Below are positions 1 to 8,914 of a DNA stretch of 64,000 bases, piece after piece. The notes below the pieces were generated by a model that saw nothing but the letters and a program-made list of their open reading frames with translations, ran no database searches and was not told the DNA's origin. Source of the stretch: Cycloclasticus sp. 46_120_T64 (GTDB lineage: Bacteria; Pseudomonadota; Gammaproteobacteria; Methylococcales; Cycloclasticaceae); the NCBI GenBank assembly GCA_002162695.1, contig MAAM01000006.1, forward strand, positions 62,001 through 126,000, in the 5' to 3' direction. The first letter of the stretch is position 1. Each line of letters opens with the position of its first letter. The position numbers and the translations under genes were made by a program.

Positions 1-219
1 ATAACCACCCTCTTCTGTTGGGTGTACTCCCACGGAGATCGAGATCATCGGCTGCTTAACAACCAAATCCCGCATCGCCGGATAGGCCTCCCAATTAATC
101 GCCACACATAACAGATGATCGAGTGAGTCAGCCTGAGTAGCCTCGATATACGTCGCTAAATCATTCCCATATGGCGCTAAATCCACACGATCGAGGTGGC
201 AATGAGAGTCTATAAACAT
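1..219 (-). CDS. tatD: TatD-family metal-dependent DNase, N-terminal part
   Basis: The gene runs off the left edge; the first 73 residues are visible. The protein begins MFIDSHCHLDRVD, with the HCH metal-binding signature of the TatD branch of amidohydrolase-fold enzymes, and continues to SVGVHPTE, another TatD landmark. Family members are magnesium-dependent 3'-5' exonucleases or deoxyribonucleases. It is the last visible gene of the holB-pilZ-tatD run, an order common in gammaproteobacteria. A 68-base gap separates it from the pilZ stop, so it is probably co-transcribed. Family call is secure; whether it is TatD itself or a YcfH-type paralogue cannot be told from this fragment, and the holB linkage favours the YcfH type. 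Confidence 0.85.
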   Translation of the reverse strand, partial: MFIDSHCHLDRVDLAPYGNDLATYIEATQADSLDHLLCVAINWEAYPAMRDLVVKQPMISISVGVHPTEEGGY

Positions 220-287
220 AAATAACCTGCAGTTAAATAAAAAACGACCATTAAGGCCGCCAGTCAATGACTAAGATTCTCTTAGTC

Positions 288-644
288 TCACATGGTATGC
301 GTAGGGCGGCCTGAGTTTGCCGTTCCTGCCAAATAGGTTTCTATTTTAGCGCGGGCGGCACCACCGTCTTGATCATTAAATTGCACTCCAACCCCGTTCG
401 AGCGTGAACCCTCTGCGCCAATCGGCGTCATCCAAATAATTGTACCCGCCACCGGAATTCGCTCGGTTTCCCCCATTAGGCTCAGCAGCATGAAAACTTC
501 GTCACCTAATTTGTACTTCTTATTAGTCGGAATAAATAAACCACCGCCGGTGACATAATCCATAAACGCTGCATATAAGGCATTTTTATCCCTAATCGTT
601 AGCGATAAAATCCCCTGACGCATATCATTCCCACTAGCACTCAT
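288..644 (-). CDS. pilZ: PilZ-domain protein, type IV pilus assembly type
   Basis: A 118-residue single PilZ domain. The N-terminus lacks the RxxxR motif that binds cyclic di-GMP, as in true PilZ proteins of Pseudomonas and Xanthomonas, which act in type IV pilus biogenesis through PilB and FimX rather than as c-di-GMP receptors. The beta-strand segment GTIIWMTPIGAEGSRSNGVG is typical. It starts two bases after the holB stop and sits between holB and tatD, the classical pilZ location. PilU and FimV elsewhere in the window fit a type IV pilus in this organism. Function is inferred from family and context. Confidence 0.9.
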   Translation of the reverse strand: MSASGNDMRQGILSLTIRDKNALYAAFMDYVTGGGLFIPTNKKYKLGDEVFMLLSLMGETERIPVAGTIIWMTPIGAEGSRSNGVGVQFNDQDGGAARAKIETYLAGTANSGRPTHTM

Positions 645-646
645 AG

Positions 647-1642
647 TTATCCCTTAGTAAGCGATAAGGAATAACAACACACCGCAAATTCTTCAAACAT
701 CAATTGTTGGTTGACTTGCGTGGATTCTAATTCGCTTAATTGCATTAATTTATCTAATATTTGGTGAAGTTGTTTCAATTCTAGCTTAGCGGTCAAAATT
801 TTCAACTCAATTGCTAAACTTGGTTTAATAAGCTTATCGCTCGAGCAACCATGAGCACACTTCAGCGCATCGGTAAACCAAGCGATCAACCATTGTAAAA
901 CGGGCAGTTCTTTATGTGAAAAACACGCCTCAGCGAATAATAAGGGGTCTAGCTGGCCTTTAAATACACTAATTAACTGCTTAAACAAGGCGGTTTGTTT
1001 ATCTAGCGCCTCCAGCTGCGCAAGGTTTTGCGCAAGTAATGGCGCACCATTAGCCAAACTGAGGTATTCGGATGCCTGCTGACAACCGCTCAGTTCTAAC
1101 CATGAACAGGCTTGGTCACGATCGATAGTTTTTAAACTGAGCAACTGACAACGACTACGTATCGTCAGCGGGACTTTCGATAAATTATGCGCTATCAGGA
1201 TTAAACACGTATTGTCACTCGGTTCTTCTAGGGTTTTAAGTAAGCTGTTCGCCGCCTGATGTGGCATCGCATCAGCCGTATCAATAAGCACCACCCGAGG
1301 TTTTGTGTATTGTGCGCTAAGTGATAAGTTAGCCGATAATTCGCGAATGGCATCGATACGAATAGTGCTTTTACCGTCTTCCGGCTGTAGGTGGTAAAAA
1401 TCCGGATAGCTACCCGCGTTAAACAATAGACAAGAAGCACACTGCCCGCAGGCCATGCCCTCATTATTTGGCTGAAGGCAACACACCCTATTGGCAAATG
1501 AACACGCCAACTCAACCAAGCCGAGGCCTTCATCGGCGTGCAGCATTAAGGCGCTCGGTAAACGATCATGTTGCAGGTAACGATTTAATTTAGCCCAATA
1601 GTCCAACAACCATGGGTAGATATCAGCGTGTTGCTCAGCCAT
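647..1642 (-). CDS. holB: DNA polymerase III delta-prime subunit
   Basis: 331 residues, the usual length for the clamp-loader delta-prime subunit, which opens and loads the sliding clamp together with gamma/tau and delta. The N-terminal AAA+ fold has a degenerate P-loop (HADEGLGLVELA, no GKT), as expected for the non-ATPase delta-prime stator. A zinc module with Cys residues follows (CGQCASC around residues 65-71). The SRC sensor motif is in TIRSRCQLL. The start overlaps the end of tmk by 8 bases and the stop lies 2 bases before pilZ, indicating a tightly packed operon. Confidence 0.95.
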   Translation of the reverse strand: MAEQHADIYPWLLDYWAKLNRYLQHDRLPSALMLHADEGLGLVELACSFANRVCCLQPNNEGMACGQCASCLLFNAGSYPDFYHLQPEDGKSTIRIDAIRELSANLSLSAQYTKPRVVLIDTADAMPHQAANSLLKTLEEPSDNTCLILIAHNLSKVPLTIRSRCQLLSLKTIDRDQACSWLELSGCQQASEYLSLANGAPLLAQNLAQLEALDKQTALFKQLISVFKGQLDPLLFAEACFSHKELPVLQWLIAWFTDALKCAHGCSSDKLIKPSLAIELKILTAKLELKQLHQILDKLMQLSELESTQVNQQLMFEEFAVCCYSLSLTKG

Positions 1643-2261
1643 GATTTAATAATTCATCCAGATAGGTCGCGATGTGTTGCTGAACTTGTTCCACCGTATG
1701 GGAGGCATCGACCACACAAAACCTTTCAGGTTCTGCCTTCGCTCGCTGTAAATAAACCGCTCTGACATTTTCAAAAAACACTTTTTGCTCTGACTCAAAA
1801 CGGTCTGGGGTACTGCGACTCGCGGCCCGCTTTAAACCGAGCTCCACCTGCAAATCCAAGAGGATCGTTTTATCCGGCGTTAAGCCCTTTTGTACAAAAC
1901 CTTCTAACCAGGCAATATCTTCCACCCCAAAAGCCCTACCGCCGCCTTGGTAAGCATAACTGGCATCGGTGAAACGATCACACACAACCCAGTGACCAGC
2001 GGCTAAAGCCGGTTTAATCACCTGCTGTAGGTGTTGAGCCCGCGCCGCGAACATCAATAACAGTTCCGACTCATTAGCCAGTACTTCCTCATTATGGTCT
2101 AATAAAAGCCCTCTAATTTTTTCCGCAATCGGGGTTCCACCGGGCTCTCTAGTGGTTACCACGCTAATTCCAGCTTGGGTTAAATACTCAGCAATGAATT
2201 TTAAGTTCGTCGTCTTACCGACGCCCTCAACCCCTTCTAAACTTAAAAACTTAGCTTCCAT
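1635..2261 (-). CDS. tmk: Thymidylate kinase
   Basis: 208 residues. It phosphorylates dTMP to dTDP in dTTP synthesis. The P-loop is EGVEGVGKTTN near the N-terminus, the DRx motif is CDRFTDASYAYQGGGR, and TREPGGTPIAEKIR is the typical substrate-binding loop. It lies between mltG and holB, overlapping holB by 8 bases; mltG-tmk-holB is a conserved order in gammaproteobacteria. Nothing unusual is seen. Confidence 0.97.
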   Translation of the reverse strand: MEAKFLSLEGVEGVGKTTNLKFIAEYLTQAGISVVTTREPGGTPIAEKIRGLLLDHNEEVLANESELLLMFAARAQHLQQVIKPALAAGHWVVCDRFTDASYAYQGGGRAFGVEDIAWLEGFVQKGLTPDKTILLDLQVELGLKRAASRSTPDRFESEQKVFFENVRAVYLQRAKAEPERFCVVDASHTVEQVQQHIATYLDELLNHG

Positions 2262-2263
2262 TA

Positions 2264-3262
2264 TTATTTATTCCGCTGATACTTGTTAACAGCGACGTTA
2301 TGCTGTTTGAGGGTTTGAGAAAAGACGTGCGAGCCATCACCTTTAGCCACAAAATATAGATTCTTTGTTTTTACTGGGTGTAATACTGCATTAATAGCAG
2401 CCTTTCCAGGCATCGCAATAGGACTTGGTGGCAAGCCATAACGGGTATAGGTATTATAAGCGGTATCGGTACGCAGATCTCTAAAGCGAATGTCACCCTG
2501 ATAACTATCACCCATGCCATAGATAACGGTCGGGTCTGTTTGCAGCCTCATGCCTATTTCTAGCCGACGAATAAACAAACCGGCAATCGCTTTACGTTCA
2601 CTGGCCAGCCCCGTTTCTTTTTCCACGATGGAGGCTAGGGTTAACGCCTTATATACCGTATTAATAACCGCTTTATCGTCCCGTTTAGGCCACGCAGGAT
2701 TAATAAATGCCTGCATGGCACGGTAGGCGCGGGTGATTAACTCAACATCGCTAGTGTTTTTAATGAAAAAATACGTTTCTGCCAATAACAAACCCTCTAG
2801 GTTCTTTTCGGCAATATTTAACCGTTCAACATACTCCGCCATCGTCGCCTGCGCGGGTAATGTTTTTTTAATCGCTGGGTGGGCCTGCAATTCTAGCAGT
2901 AGCTGCTTAAACGTTTGCCCTTCGATAATGGTAAATGCATATTGGTTTACCTTTCCCTTCAGCAAAAAAACCAGCACCTGTCTAGGCGTCAAACCGGGGG
3001 AAAACTCGTATTCGCCGGCTTGTATTTTACTCGCGGCCCCTTCAATCCTCACCAGCCACTCAAACCAACGCCCCTCTACCACACCCAGCTGATCGAGCTG
3101 AGTAATGATTTGCCTTAGGTTTTGCCCTTTTTCAACACTGACTAAAACCGAGCCCATCTCATCGCTAATATGCGAATGATTCACCGAATCCTCGTACAGC
3201 ATCCAAAACCAACCCAGCGAAAAACTAACGACAATCAGCGCTATAGCAATTAATCGTCTCAT
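2264..3262 (-). CDS. mltG: Endolytic murein transglycosylase (YceG-like)
   Basis: 332 residues from the chosen ATG (MRRLIAIALIVV). That ATG overlaps the pabC stop as ATGA, which favours it over a start six codons further upstream. A single N-terminal membrane segment anchors the enzyme in the inner membrane. The YceG domain follows, with the signature ASIVEKETGLASERKAIAG carrying the catalytic Glu, and LQTDPTVIYGMG. The family cleaves nascent glycan strands endolytically and is thought to set their length. It sits between pabC and tmk, as in E. coli. Confidence 0.95.
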   Translation of the reverse strand: MRRLIAIALIVVSFSLGWFWMLYEDSVNHSHISDEMGSVLVSVEKGQNLRQIITQLDQLGVVEGRWFEWLVRIEGAASKIQAGEYEFSPGLTPRQVLVFLLKGKVNQYAFTIIEGQTFKQLLLELQAHPAIKKTLPAQATMAEYVERLNIAEKNLEGLLLAETYFFIKNTSDVELITRAYRAMQAFINPAWPKRDDKAVINTVYKALTLASIVEKETGLASERKAIAGLFIRRLEIGMRLQTDPTVIYGMGDSYQGDIRFRDLRTDTAYNTYTRYGLPPSPIAMPGKAAINAVLHPVKTKNLYFVAKGDGSHVFSQTLKQHNVAVNKYQRNK

Positions 3263-4107
3263 CCAACAGACTCCAAACATTGCCGCTGGATGTCGTCAGC
3301 AATAGCATTCAGCGCCCATTGCGCAAAACCAGTAGATGATTTTATTATGCTCGCTGTAGGAGTCACTAATTGGTTAATGACTCGCACCGGCATTAGGCTA
3401 TTGGTCATAAAAATTTCATCTGCATTTTCAAGCTCGCATAATGCCATCTCCTTCACTTCACAGGCAATGCCTTCATCTTTAGCTTTATCAAGCAAAAACT
3501 CGCGAATAACGCCCGCCACACCGCTATGGCTTAAACGCGGTGTTATCAAACAATTGTCTTTAACCATAAATAAATTACTCATAATCCCTTCAATAACCTG
3601 ATCCTTGACGTCTAACATCAAACCCTCACCTTCTTGGCCGCGTAATTCGGCACGGGCTAACACCCGCTCTAGCTGATTAAGGTGTTTTATTCCAGCCAGC
3701 AAGGGCTGACGGCTTAAGCGGGTTTCGCAATGAATCAATGAGCATACTGACAACTCACGACTAATAGCAACAGGCTGTTCGCTAAATGAAATAACCCGTG
3801 TGATGTCCGGCTTAACGGGGGGTAAAAACCCACGTTCTGCAACCCCGCGACTGATAATTAGTTTGAGCACGCCTGACTGCTTAGCTTTAACTAACGATGA
3901 AATTTCATCGCGTAACATCGCTTCATCTAAGAGAGGAAAACCAAGCGCGACACAACCCTTAGCTAAGCGCTTAAAGTGTTGCGCTAAAAAAGTAGCACAG
4001 CCAGCTTCTACCAGAATAGTTTCAAACAAACCATCACCGTATTGAAAACCACGATCCAATACATCAATAGAATGACCTTGCTTACCGTTAATTAACACCC
4101 TAGCCAC
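3259..4107 (-). CDS. pabC: Aminodeoxychorismate lyase
   Basis: 282 residues, a fold-type IV PLP enzyme that converts 4-amino-4-deoxychorismate to p-aminobenzoate plus pyruvate for folate synthesis. Family motifs are DRGFQYGDGLFETI near residue 18, LKLIISRG, and EGIMSNLFMV, where branched-chain aminotransferases have a similar SNLF segment. Position between pabB (8-base overlap) and mltG (4-base overlap) makes PabC much more likely than a D-amino-acid or branched-chain aminotransferase. Confidence 0.93.
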   Translation of the reverse strand: MARVLINGKQGHSIDVLDRGFQYGDGLFETILVEAGCATFLAQHFKRLAKGCVALGFPLLDEAMLRDEISSLVKAKQSGVLKLIISRGVAERGFLPPVKPDITRVISFSEQPVAISRELSVCSLIHCETRLSRQPLLAGIKHLNQLERVLARAELRGQEGEGLMLDVKDQVIEGIMSNLFMVKDNCLITPRLSHSGVAGVIREFLLDKAKDEGIACEVKEMALCELENADEIFMTNSLMPVRVINQLVTPTASIIKSSTGFAQWALNAIADDIQRQCLESVG

Positions 4108-5461
4108 CCTGAATATCTAACGCATCCAATAAAGCTTGCGCCTTATGTCTGGTCTCGGCCAATTCATGCTCAGCCATTGAATCACTGACGATACCCGCAC
4201 CCGTACGTAAACGAAATTGTTGTTCGTTAACGGTAAAGCTACGAATTAGAATATTCAAATCAAGGTCACCATCACGGTTCAGATACCCCATCGAACCCGT
4301 ATACGCTCCACGTGGCGCGTGTTCGAGTTCATTAATGATTTCCATACAACGGACTTTTGGGCAGCCGGTAATCGTACCACCGGGGAACACAGCCTTAATA
4401 ATATCCGACGGGGAGGTCTTTTCCCGTAGTTCGCCACGTACATTAGATACAATATGGTGTACCGCCGCATAAGACTCTAAACACATGGTTTCATCCACCT
4501 TTACCGTCGCGGTTTCGCAAATACGGCCTAAGTCGTTACGAATGAGGTCAATCAACATGATGTGTTCAGCATTTTCTTTCGAGTTTTGCAATAACTCGGC
4601 TGCCAAAGCAGCATCAATATCATCATCAGGGTCACGTGGACGGGTGCCCGCAATAGGCCGCATTTGTACCGTATTACCCTCACGACAAACCAAACGTTCC
4701 GGTGACGATGAACAGATGACACTGTCACCAAAACAAGCAAGTCCAGCAAAAGGTGAAGGGTTATGCGCCCTTAACGAGCGATATAGATCTAAATAGTTCG
4801 CGTTATCGAGTAACTCGCCTTGCCACTGTCGCGAAAGGTTCACCTGTAGCGTATCGCCGTCGATCAGGTACCGCTTAATCTTATCGACGCCACCACTGAA
4901 AAGCTCCGCTGGGTCTTCAGCCAGCTTCACCGCTGGACGAATGAATGGCGGCTGGTTATCTAATTGTCTAAGGTCCTGCTGGACCATTTCTATTAATTTC
5001 TCATGACCTGATTCACACACCATATAACAGCTCGAATCGGCATGATTTTTAATAATCGCAAAAGGAATTCTTACCGCACTAGCAACGGGTAATGAGTTAT
5101 CAAGCGTAATACCAGAGAGCTTGTCTTCTATCGCACCGACCAGTTCATAACTTAAAAATAAAAACCAACCACCGCTGAAGGGAATACCGTGTTCTGCTGC
5201 CGCAGTACTTGCTTTACAGTTTTCCTCGTATGTTGAATCTAGCTGCGCAAAGAAATCGTTATTCACTAATTCCTTACACTCTACTCGATCGCCAGGGAAA
5301 GCAAATAAGATGTCAAAGCCACTATCAGCTCCATCAAGCTGGTGACTTTCTAATAAAAAGGGATAGCGCTTAGGATTGAGCTGATGACAACTTAATAAAT
5401 CATAGCTGTACGGAAGATCTATTCTAGAGAAATCCCCGTAATCCCTTAACCCTAGTTTCAC
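4100..5461 (-). CDS. pabB: Aminodeoxychorismate synthase component I
   Basis: 453 residues, a chorismate-binding enzyme that with a glutaminase partner (PabA, not in the window) makes 4-amino-4-deoxychorismate. Motifs are QVNLSRQW, MRPIAGTRPRDPD, LIDLIRNDLGR and FPGGTITGCPKVRCMEII, all typical of the anthranilate synthase/PabB fold. The PIAGT rather than PISGT form fits PabB. In E. coli pabB lies elsewhere; here it is directly upstream of pabC with an 8-base overlap and 15 bases after fabF, so the two consecutive p-aminobenzoate steps are made from one transcript. Confidence 0.93.
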   Translation of the reverse strand: MKLGLRDYGDFSRIDLPYSYDLLSCHQLNPKRYPFLLESHQLDGADSGFDILFAFPGDRVECKELVNNDFFAQLDSTYEENCKASTAAAEHGIPFSGGWFLFLSYELVGAIEDKLSGITLDNSLPVASAVRIPFAIIKNHADSSCYMVCESGHEKLIEMVQQDLRQLDNQPPFIRPAVKLAEDPAELFSGGVDKIKRYLIDGDTLQVNLSRQWQGELLDNANYLDLYRSLRAHNPSPFAGLACFGDSVICSSSPERLVCREGNTVQMRPIAGTRPRDPDDDIDAALAAELLQNSKENAEHIMLIDLIRNDLGRICETATVKVDETMCLESYAAVHHIVSNVRGELREKTSPSDIIKAVFPGGTITGCPKVRCMEIINELEHAPRGAYTGSMGYLNRDGDLDLNILIRSFTVNEQQFRLRTGAGIVSDSMAEHELAETRHKAQALLDALDIQGG

Positions 5462-5476
5462 CTAGTCTCGTTATGA

Positions 5477-6715
5477 CTAATAACGTTTGAAAACAAGCGT
5501 GCCGTTAGTGCCACCAAAACCAAACGAGTTGGAAACGATCACCTCCATATCCATTTGTCTCGCTTCATTGGGCACATAGTCCAAGTCACACTCAGGGTCA
5601 GGGGTAAATTGATTGATCGTCGGCGGCGCAACTTGGTCACGAATAGCCAATACCGAGAATACCGCTTCAGCACCGCCTGCGGCACCTAGCATATGTCCAG
5701 TCATTGACTTTGTTGAGCTCATCGGAACTTTATAAGCTAGATCACCTAATAATTTTTTAGCTGCTTGAGTTTCTGCAGCATCACCCGCCGGTGTAGAAGT
5801 ACCGTGAGCGTTTATATAACTGATTTGCTCAGGGTTTAATGAGGCATCTTTTAACGCGTTACGCATACAGCGGAAAGCACCTTCACCATTTTTTGAAGGC
5901 ATGGTCATATGGAACGCATCTGAACTCATGCCATAACCGGCTAATTCAGCATAAATAGTCGCCCCACGTTTTTTTGCGTGTTCTAACTCTTCTAAAACTA
6001 ACACACCCGCACCATCACTTAGTACAAAACCATCACGATCCTTATCCCAAGGGCGACTGGCTGTTTCAGGTGAATCATTACGTCGTGATAAAGCACGTGC
6101 AGAAGAAAAACCGCCATACGAAGTAACCGAAGTTGCCATTTCAGCGCCCCCCGCTACCATCACGTCGGCATCGCCGTATTGAATGATACGCGCGGCATCA
6201 CCAATGTTGTGTGCGCCTGTTGTACAAGCGGTCACAATAGAAAAGCTTGGCCCTTTCAAACCACGTAAAATTGAAAGGTTACCAGAAATCATATTAATGA
6301 TATTGGATGGTACAAAAAATGGGGATATTTTTCTCGCCCCACCCTTTTCAAAACCAGCGTAACCGGCTTCAATCCCAGAGATTCCACCAATACCGGCACC
6401 AATGGCAACACCAATACGCTCGGCATTTTCATCGGTCACTTCAATTCCTGAGTCATCTAAAGCCTGCATCCCAGCAGCAACACCATAATGGATAAACGGG
6501 TCCATTTTCTTGGCATCTTTCGGTTTTAGATAATCATTAACATCAAAGTTTTTTACTGCACCACCAAAATTTGATGGAAAACCTGTCGTATCAAAACGCG
6601 TAATCGGCCCGATGCCGCTCTGCCCGCGCAAAATATTGTCCCAAGACTCTGAAACATTGCCACCTACTGGTGATAATAAGCCTAACCCTGTTACTACTAC
6701 TCGACGTTTTGACAC
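5477..6715 (-). CDS. fabF: Beta-ketoacyl-ACP synthase II
   Basis: 412 residues. It condenses malonyl-ACP with acyl-ACP in fatty-acid elongation. The catalytic triad is visible: Cys in [10 protein letters not shown], His in [12 protein letters not shown] and His in [13 protein letters not shown]. The C-terminal [11 protein letters not shown] loop is typical of KAS II. It follows acpP after a hairpin, so its level may be lower than that of acpP. The order acpP-fabF matches E. coli. Confidence 0.97.
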   Translation of the reverse strand: MSKRRVVVTGLGLLSPVGGNVSESWDNILRGQSGIGPITRFDTTGFPSNFGGAVKNFDVNDYLKPKDAKKMDPFIHYGVAAGMQALDDSGIEVTDENAERIGVAIGAGIGGISGIEAGYAGFEKGGARKISPFFVPSNIINMISGNLSILRGLKGPSFSIVTACTTGAHNIGDAARIIQYGDADVMVAGGAEMATSVTSYGGFSSARALSRRNDSPETASRPWDKDRDGFVLSDGAGVLVLEELEHAKKRGATIYAELAGYGMSSDAFHMTMPSKNGEGAFRCMRNALKDASLNPEQISYINAHGTSTPAGDAAETQAAKKLLGDLAYKVPMSSTKSMTGHMLGAAGGAEAVFSVLAIRDQVAPPTINQFTPDPECDLDYVPNEARQMDMEVIVSNSFGFGGTNGTLVFKRY

Positions 6716-6738
6716 TATTTTCTCTCGCTAAACTAAAA

Positions 6739-6768
6739 CAAGCACGGCCTAATAAAAAGCCGTGCTTG
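6739..6768 (-). terminator. Hairpin between acpP and fabF
   Basis: Perfect 10-bp inverted repeat CAAGCACGGC/GCCGTGCTTG around a 10-base loop. In the minus direction it is followed by TTTTAGTTT, so it looks like an intrinsic terminator. It lies 16 bases after the acpP stop and could let most transcripts end after acpP, with read-through into fabF. Alternatively it is a processing or 3'-end protection structure. Confidence 0.75.
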
Positions 6769-6784
6769 AAAATAAGAAATTGAT

Positions 6785-7021
6785 TTATTCTGCGTTACCG
6801 TTAACGTAGTCAATTGCTTCTTGAACAGTGGTGATTCCTTCAGCTTGCTCATCAGGAATTTCACAATCAAATTCTTCTTCAAGAGCCATTACTAATTCAA
6901 CTGTGTCCAATGAATCGGCACCCAAGTCGTCAATAAATGAAGCTTCGTTGGTCACTTCTTCTTCTTTAACTCCAAGTTGTTCAGCAACGATTTTTTTGAC
7001 GCGTTCTTCAATATTACTCAT
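6785..7021 (-). CDS. acpP: Acyl carrier protein
   Basis: 78 residues, acidic. The phosphopantetheine attachment serine is in [20 protein letters not shown], the canonical AcpP motif. It carries the growing acyl chain through the Fab enzymes encoded on both sides. The 191-base gap upstream holds a probable promoter and a leader hairpin, so acpP can be expressed separately from fabG at high level, as is usual for this gene. Confidence 0.98.
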   Translation of the reverse strand: MSNIEERVKKIVAEQLGVKEEEVTNEASFIDDLGADSLDTVELVMALEEEFDCEIPDEQAEGITTVQEAIDYVNGNAE

Positions 7022-7047
7022 TTTTATATCCTTTGTATTTTATGGAT

Positions 7048-7066
7048 CGTAAGACCTGCTTACGAC
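7048..7066 (-). promoter_or_regulatory. Leader hairpin of acpP
   Basis: TCGTAAGCAGGTCTTACGA, 7-bp arms around a 5-base centre, lies just downstream of a TATAAT box, close to where the acpP transcript would begin. It may be a 5'-end stabilising stem-loop or a dyad operator. The sequence does not match the FabR or FadR sites known to me. The structure is directly seen; any role is inferred. Confidence 0.5.
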
Positions 7067-7072
7067 GTTCGT

Positions 7073-7100
7073 ATTATATTAATAAACCTTCGAAAATTAA
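7073..7100 (-). promoter_or_regulatory. Probable sigma-70 promoter of acpP
   Basis: A perfect TATAAT box (read on the minus strand; plus-strand 7073-7078) lies 52 bases before the acpP start. About 16 bases upstream is a poor -35 match (TTAATT). Placement in the only sizeable gap of the fab cluster supports a dedicated acpP promoter. Confidence 0.5.
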
Positions 7101-7212
7101 ACATTTCTGTTAGTTTTTCAATCGGCAACTGTCTTAAACAGCATGCATTATTCAAAAAAACTAAAGTATTTTCAATGACTTGAACAATGAATCAAGGAAA
7201 ATAAAAATATCA

Positions 7213-7944
7213 TCAGCTCATATACATGCCGCCATTAACGTGCAATGTTTCCCCTGTAATATAAGCTGCCTTATCAGAGCAGAGGAAGGCAACAGCGTGT
7301 GCGATCTCATCCGCATCACCCAAACGCGCCAATGGGACGCCTTGCAATAAAGCAGATTTTTGATCGTCACTCAATGCCTTAGTCATATCCGTATCAATAA
7401 ACCCGGGTGCGACCGTATTCACCGTAATATTACGTGAACCCACTTCTTTAGCCAGTGATTTACTGAAACCGATAATACCGGCTTTAGCGGCTGCATAATT
7501 AGCCTGCCCAGCATTACCCGTCACTCCAACCACCGAAGCAATGTTCACAATACGGCCTGATTTGTTTTTCATCATGCCGCGTAAACAAGCTTTGCTCACT
7601 CTAAAGACAGAGCTTAAGTTCGTTGTGATAATGTCGTCCCACTCAGCATCTTTCATCCTAAGCATCAAGTTGTCACGTGTGATGCCTGCATTATTAACCA
7701 GTACCGTAGGCGTACCGACAGTATCAGCAATATCTTTGATTAAGGTAACAATAGACTCTGCATTAGTGACGTTTAGTACCATCCCCTTCCCAGAATCTGC
7801 CAAGTAAGCAGAAATAGCTTGTGCACCATTTTCACTGGTTGCTGTCCCTACGACATAAAAGCCATCATTAACTAATTGTTGCGCAATAGCCTTACCAATA
7901 CCACGGCTTGCGCCGGTGACTAATGCAATTGTTTTACTGCTCAT
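7213..7944 (-). CDS. fabG: 3-oxoacyl-ACP reductase
   Basis: 243 residues, an NADPH-dependent short-chain dehydrogenase that reduces 3-oxoacyl-ACP. It has the cofactor motif TGASRGIGKAIA, NNAGITRDNL, and the catalytic YAAAKAG (Tyr/Lys) preceded by the active-site Ser in IVNIASVVGV. NNAGITRDN is characteristic of FabG. It overlaps fabD by an ATGA junction, implying translational coupling. Confidence 0.97.
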   Translation of the reverse strand: MSSKTIALVTGASRGIGKAIAQQLVNDGFYVVGTATSENGAQAISAYLADSGKGMVLNVTNAESIVTLIKDIADTVGTPTVLVNNAGITRDNLMLRMKDAEWDDIITTNLSSVFRVSKACLRGMMKNKSGRIVNIASVVGVTGNAGQANYAAAKAGIIGFSKSLAKEVGSRNITVNTVAPGFIDTDMTKALSDDQKSALLQGVPLARLGDADEIAHAVAFLCSDKAAYITGETLHVNGGMYMS

Positions 7945-8882
7945 GAAAATGCCTCTAGGGTTTTATTAAATGAACGCTCATCACCTAATGAATGAAGTTC
8001 AAGTGTTTTATTAATTCGTTTATTTAAGCCGGTTAACACTTTAGCTGGACCACACTCAACAATCTTCGTCACCCCATTACTTGCCAGTGACTCGACCGTT
8101 TCTGTCCAGCGCACAGGGGTATGTAGCTGTTTAGCTAGAGCTTGCTTAATAGCCGATGAATCTGCGTGTTGCGCCACGTCAGTATTATGAATAACCGCTA
8201 TCTCAGGGCTTGCGAAATCAATTGTAGACATCGCAGTCGTTAGTTTTTCTGCTGCAGGCAGCATCAAGGCACAATGCGATGGCACACTGACCGCGAGAGG
8301 AAGCGCTCTTTTAGCACCTTGTTCCTTGGCAAGATCAATGGCTCGGTTAACCGCAGTCGTATTACCAGCAATAACAACTTGCCCGGGCGCATTAAAGTTC
8401 ACCGCAGAAACCACTTCATCGCCAGCAGCTTGCTGACAAATATCAATCAACGCCGCCACATCAAGCCCCAGAATGGCCGCCATCGAACCGACCCCTTGTG
8501 GAACCGCCTGCTGCATAAATGTTGCACGTTGCTCAACCAACTTAACGGCATCCGTAAAACCAACACTAGAAGCCGCTACCAAGGCGCTATATTCGCCTAA
8601 GCTATGACCGGCAACAAATGCGGGGCTGATGCCCAGCTCAGTTTGCCATACACGCCACATCGCAATACTAGCGGTAAGCACTAAAGGCTGGGTGTTCTGT
8701 GTGAGATTGAGTTCTTCTATAGGACCATCTTGAGCTAAGGCCCATAAGTCACGCCCTAAGGCCTCAGATGCCTCATCAAAGGTTTGTTTTATTTGCTTGA
8801 AGTTTGTCGAAAGGTCGCCAAGCATACCAACCGCTTGTGATCCTTGACCGGGAAATACAATTGCTATTGCGTCTGTTGACAT
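7941..8882 (-). CDS. fabD: Malonyl-CoA:ACP transacylase
   Basis: 313 residues. It transfers malonyl from CoA to ACP. The N-terminal FPGQGSQAVGML and the nucleophile elbow GHSLGEYSALVA (catalytic Ser) are canonical, and the active-site His is in VPSHCALM. It lies 32 bases after fabH and overlaps fabG by 4 bases. Confidence 0.97.
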   Translation of the reverse strand: MSTDAIAIVFPGQGSQAVGMLGDLSTNFKQIKQTFDEASEALGRDLWALAQDGPIEELNLTQNTQPLVLTASIAMWRVWQTELGISPAFVAGHSLGEYSALVAASSVGFTDAVKLVEQRATFMQQAVPQGVGSMAAILGLDVAALIDICQQAAGDEVVSAVNFNAPGQVVIAGNTTAVNRAIDLAKEQGAKRALPLAVSVPSHCALMLPAAEKLTTAMSTIDFASPEIAVIHNTDVAQHADSSAIKQALAKQLHTPVRWTETVESLASNGVTKIVECGPAKVLTGLNKRINKTLELHSLGDERSFNKTLEAFS

Positions 8883-8914
8883 AATTTTATTGATTTTTTA
8901 TTTTATGTTAGAAC

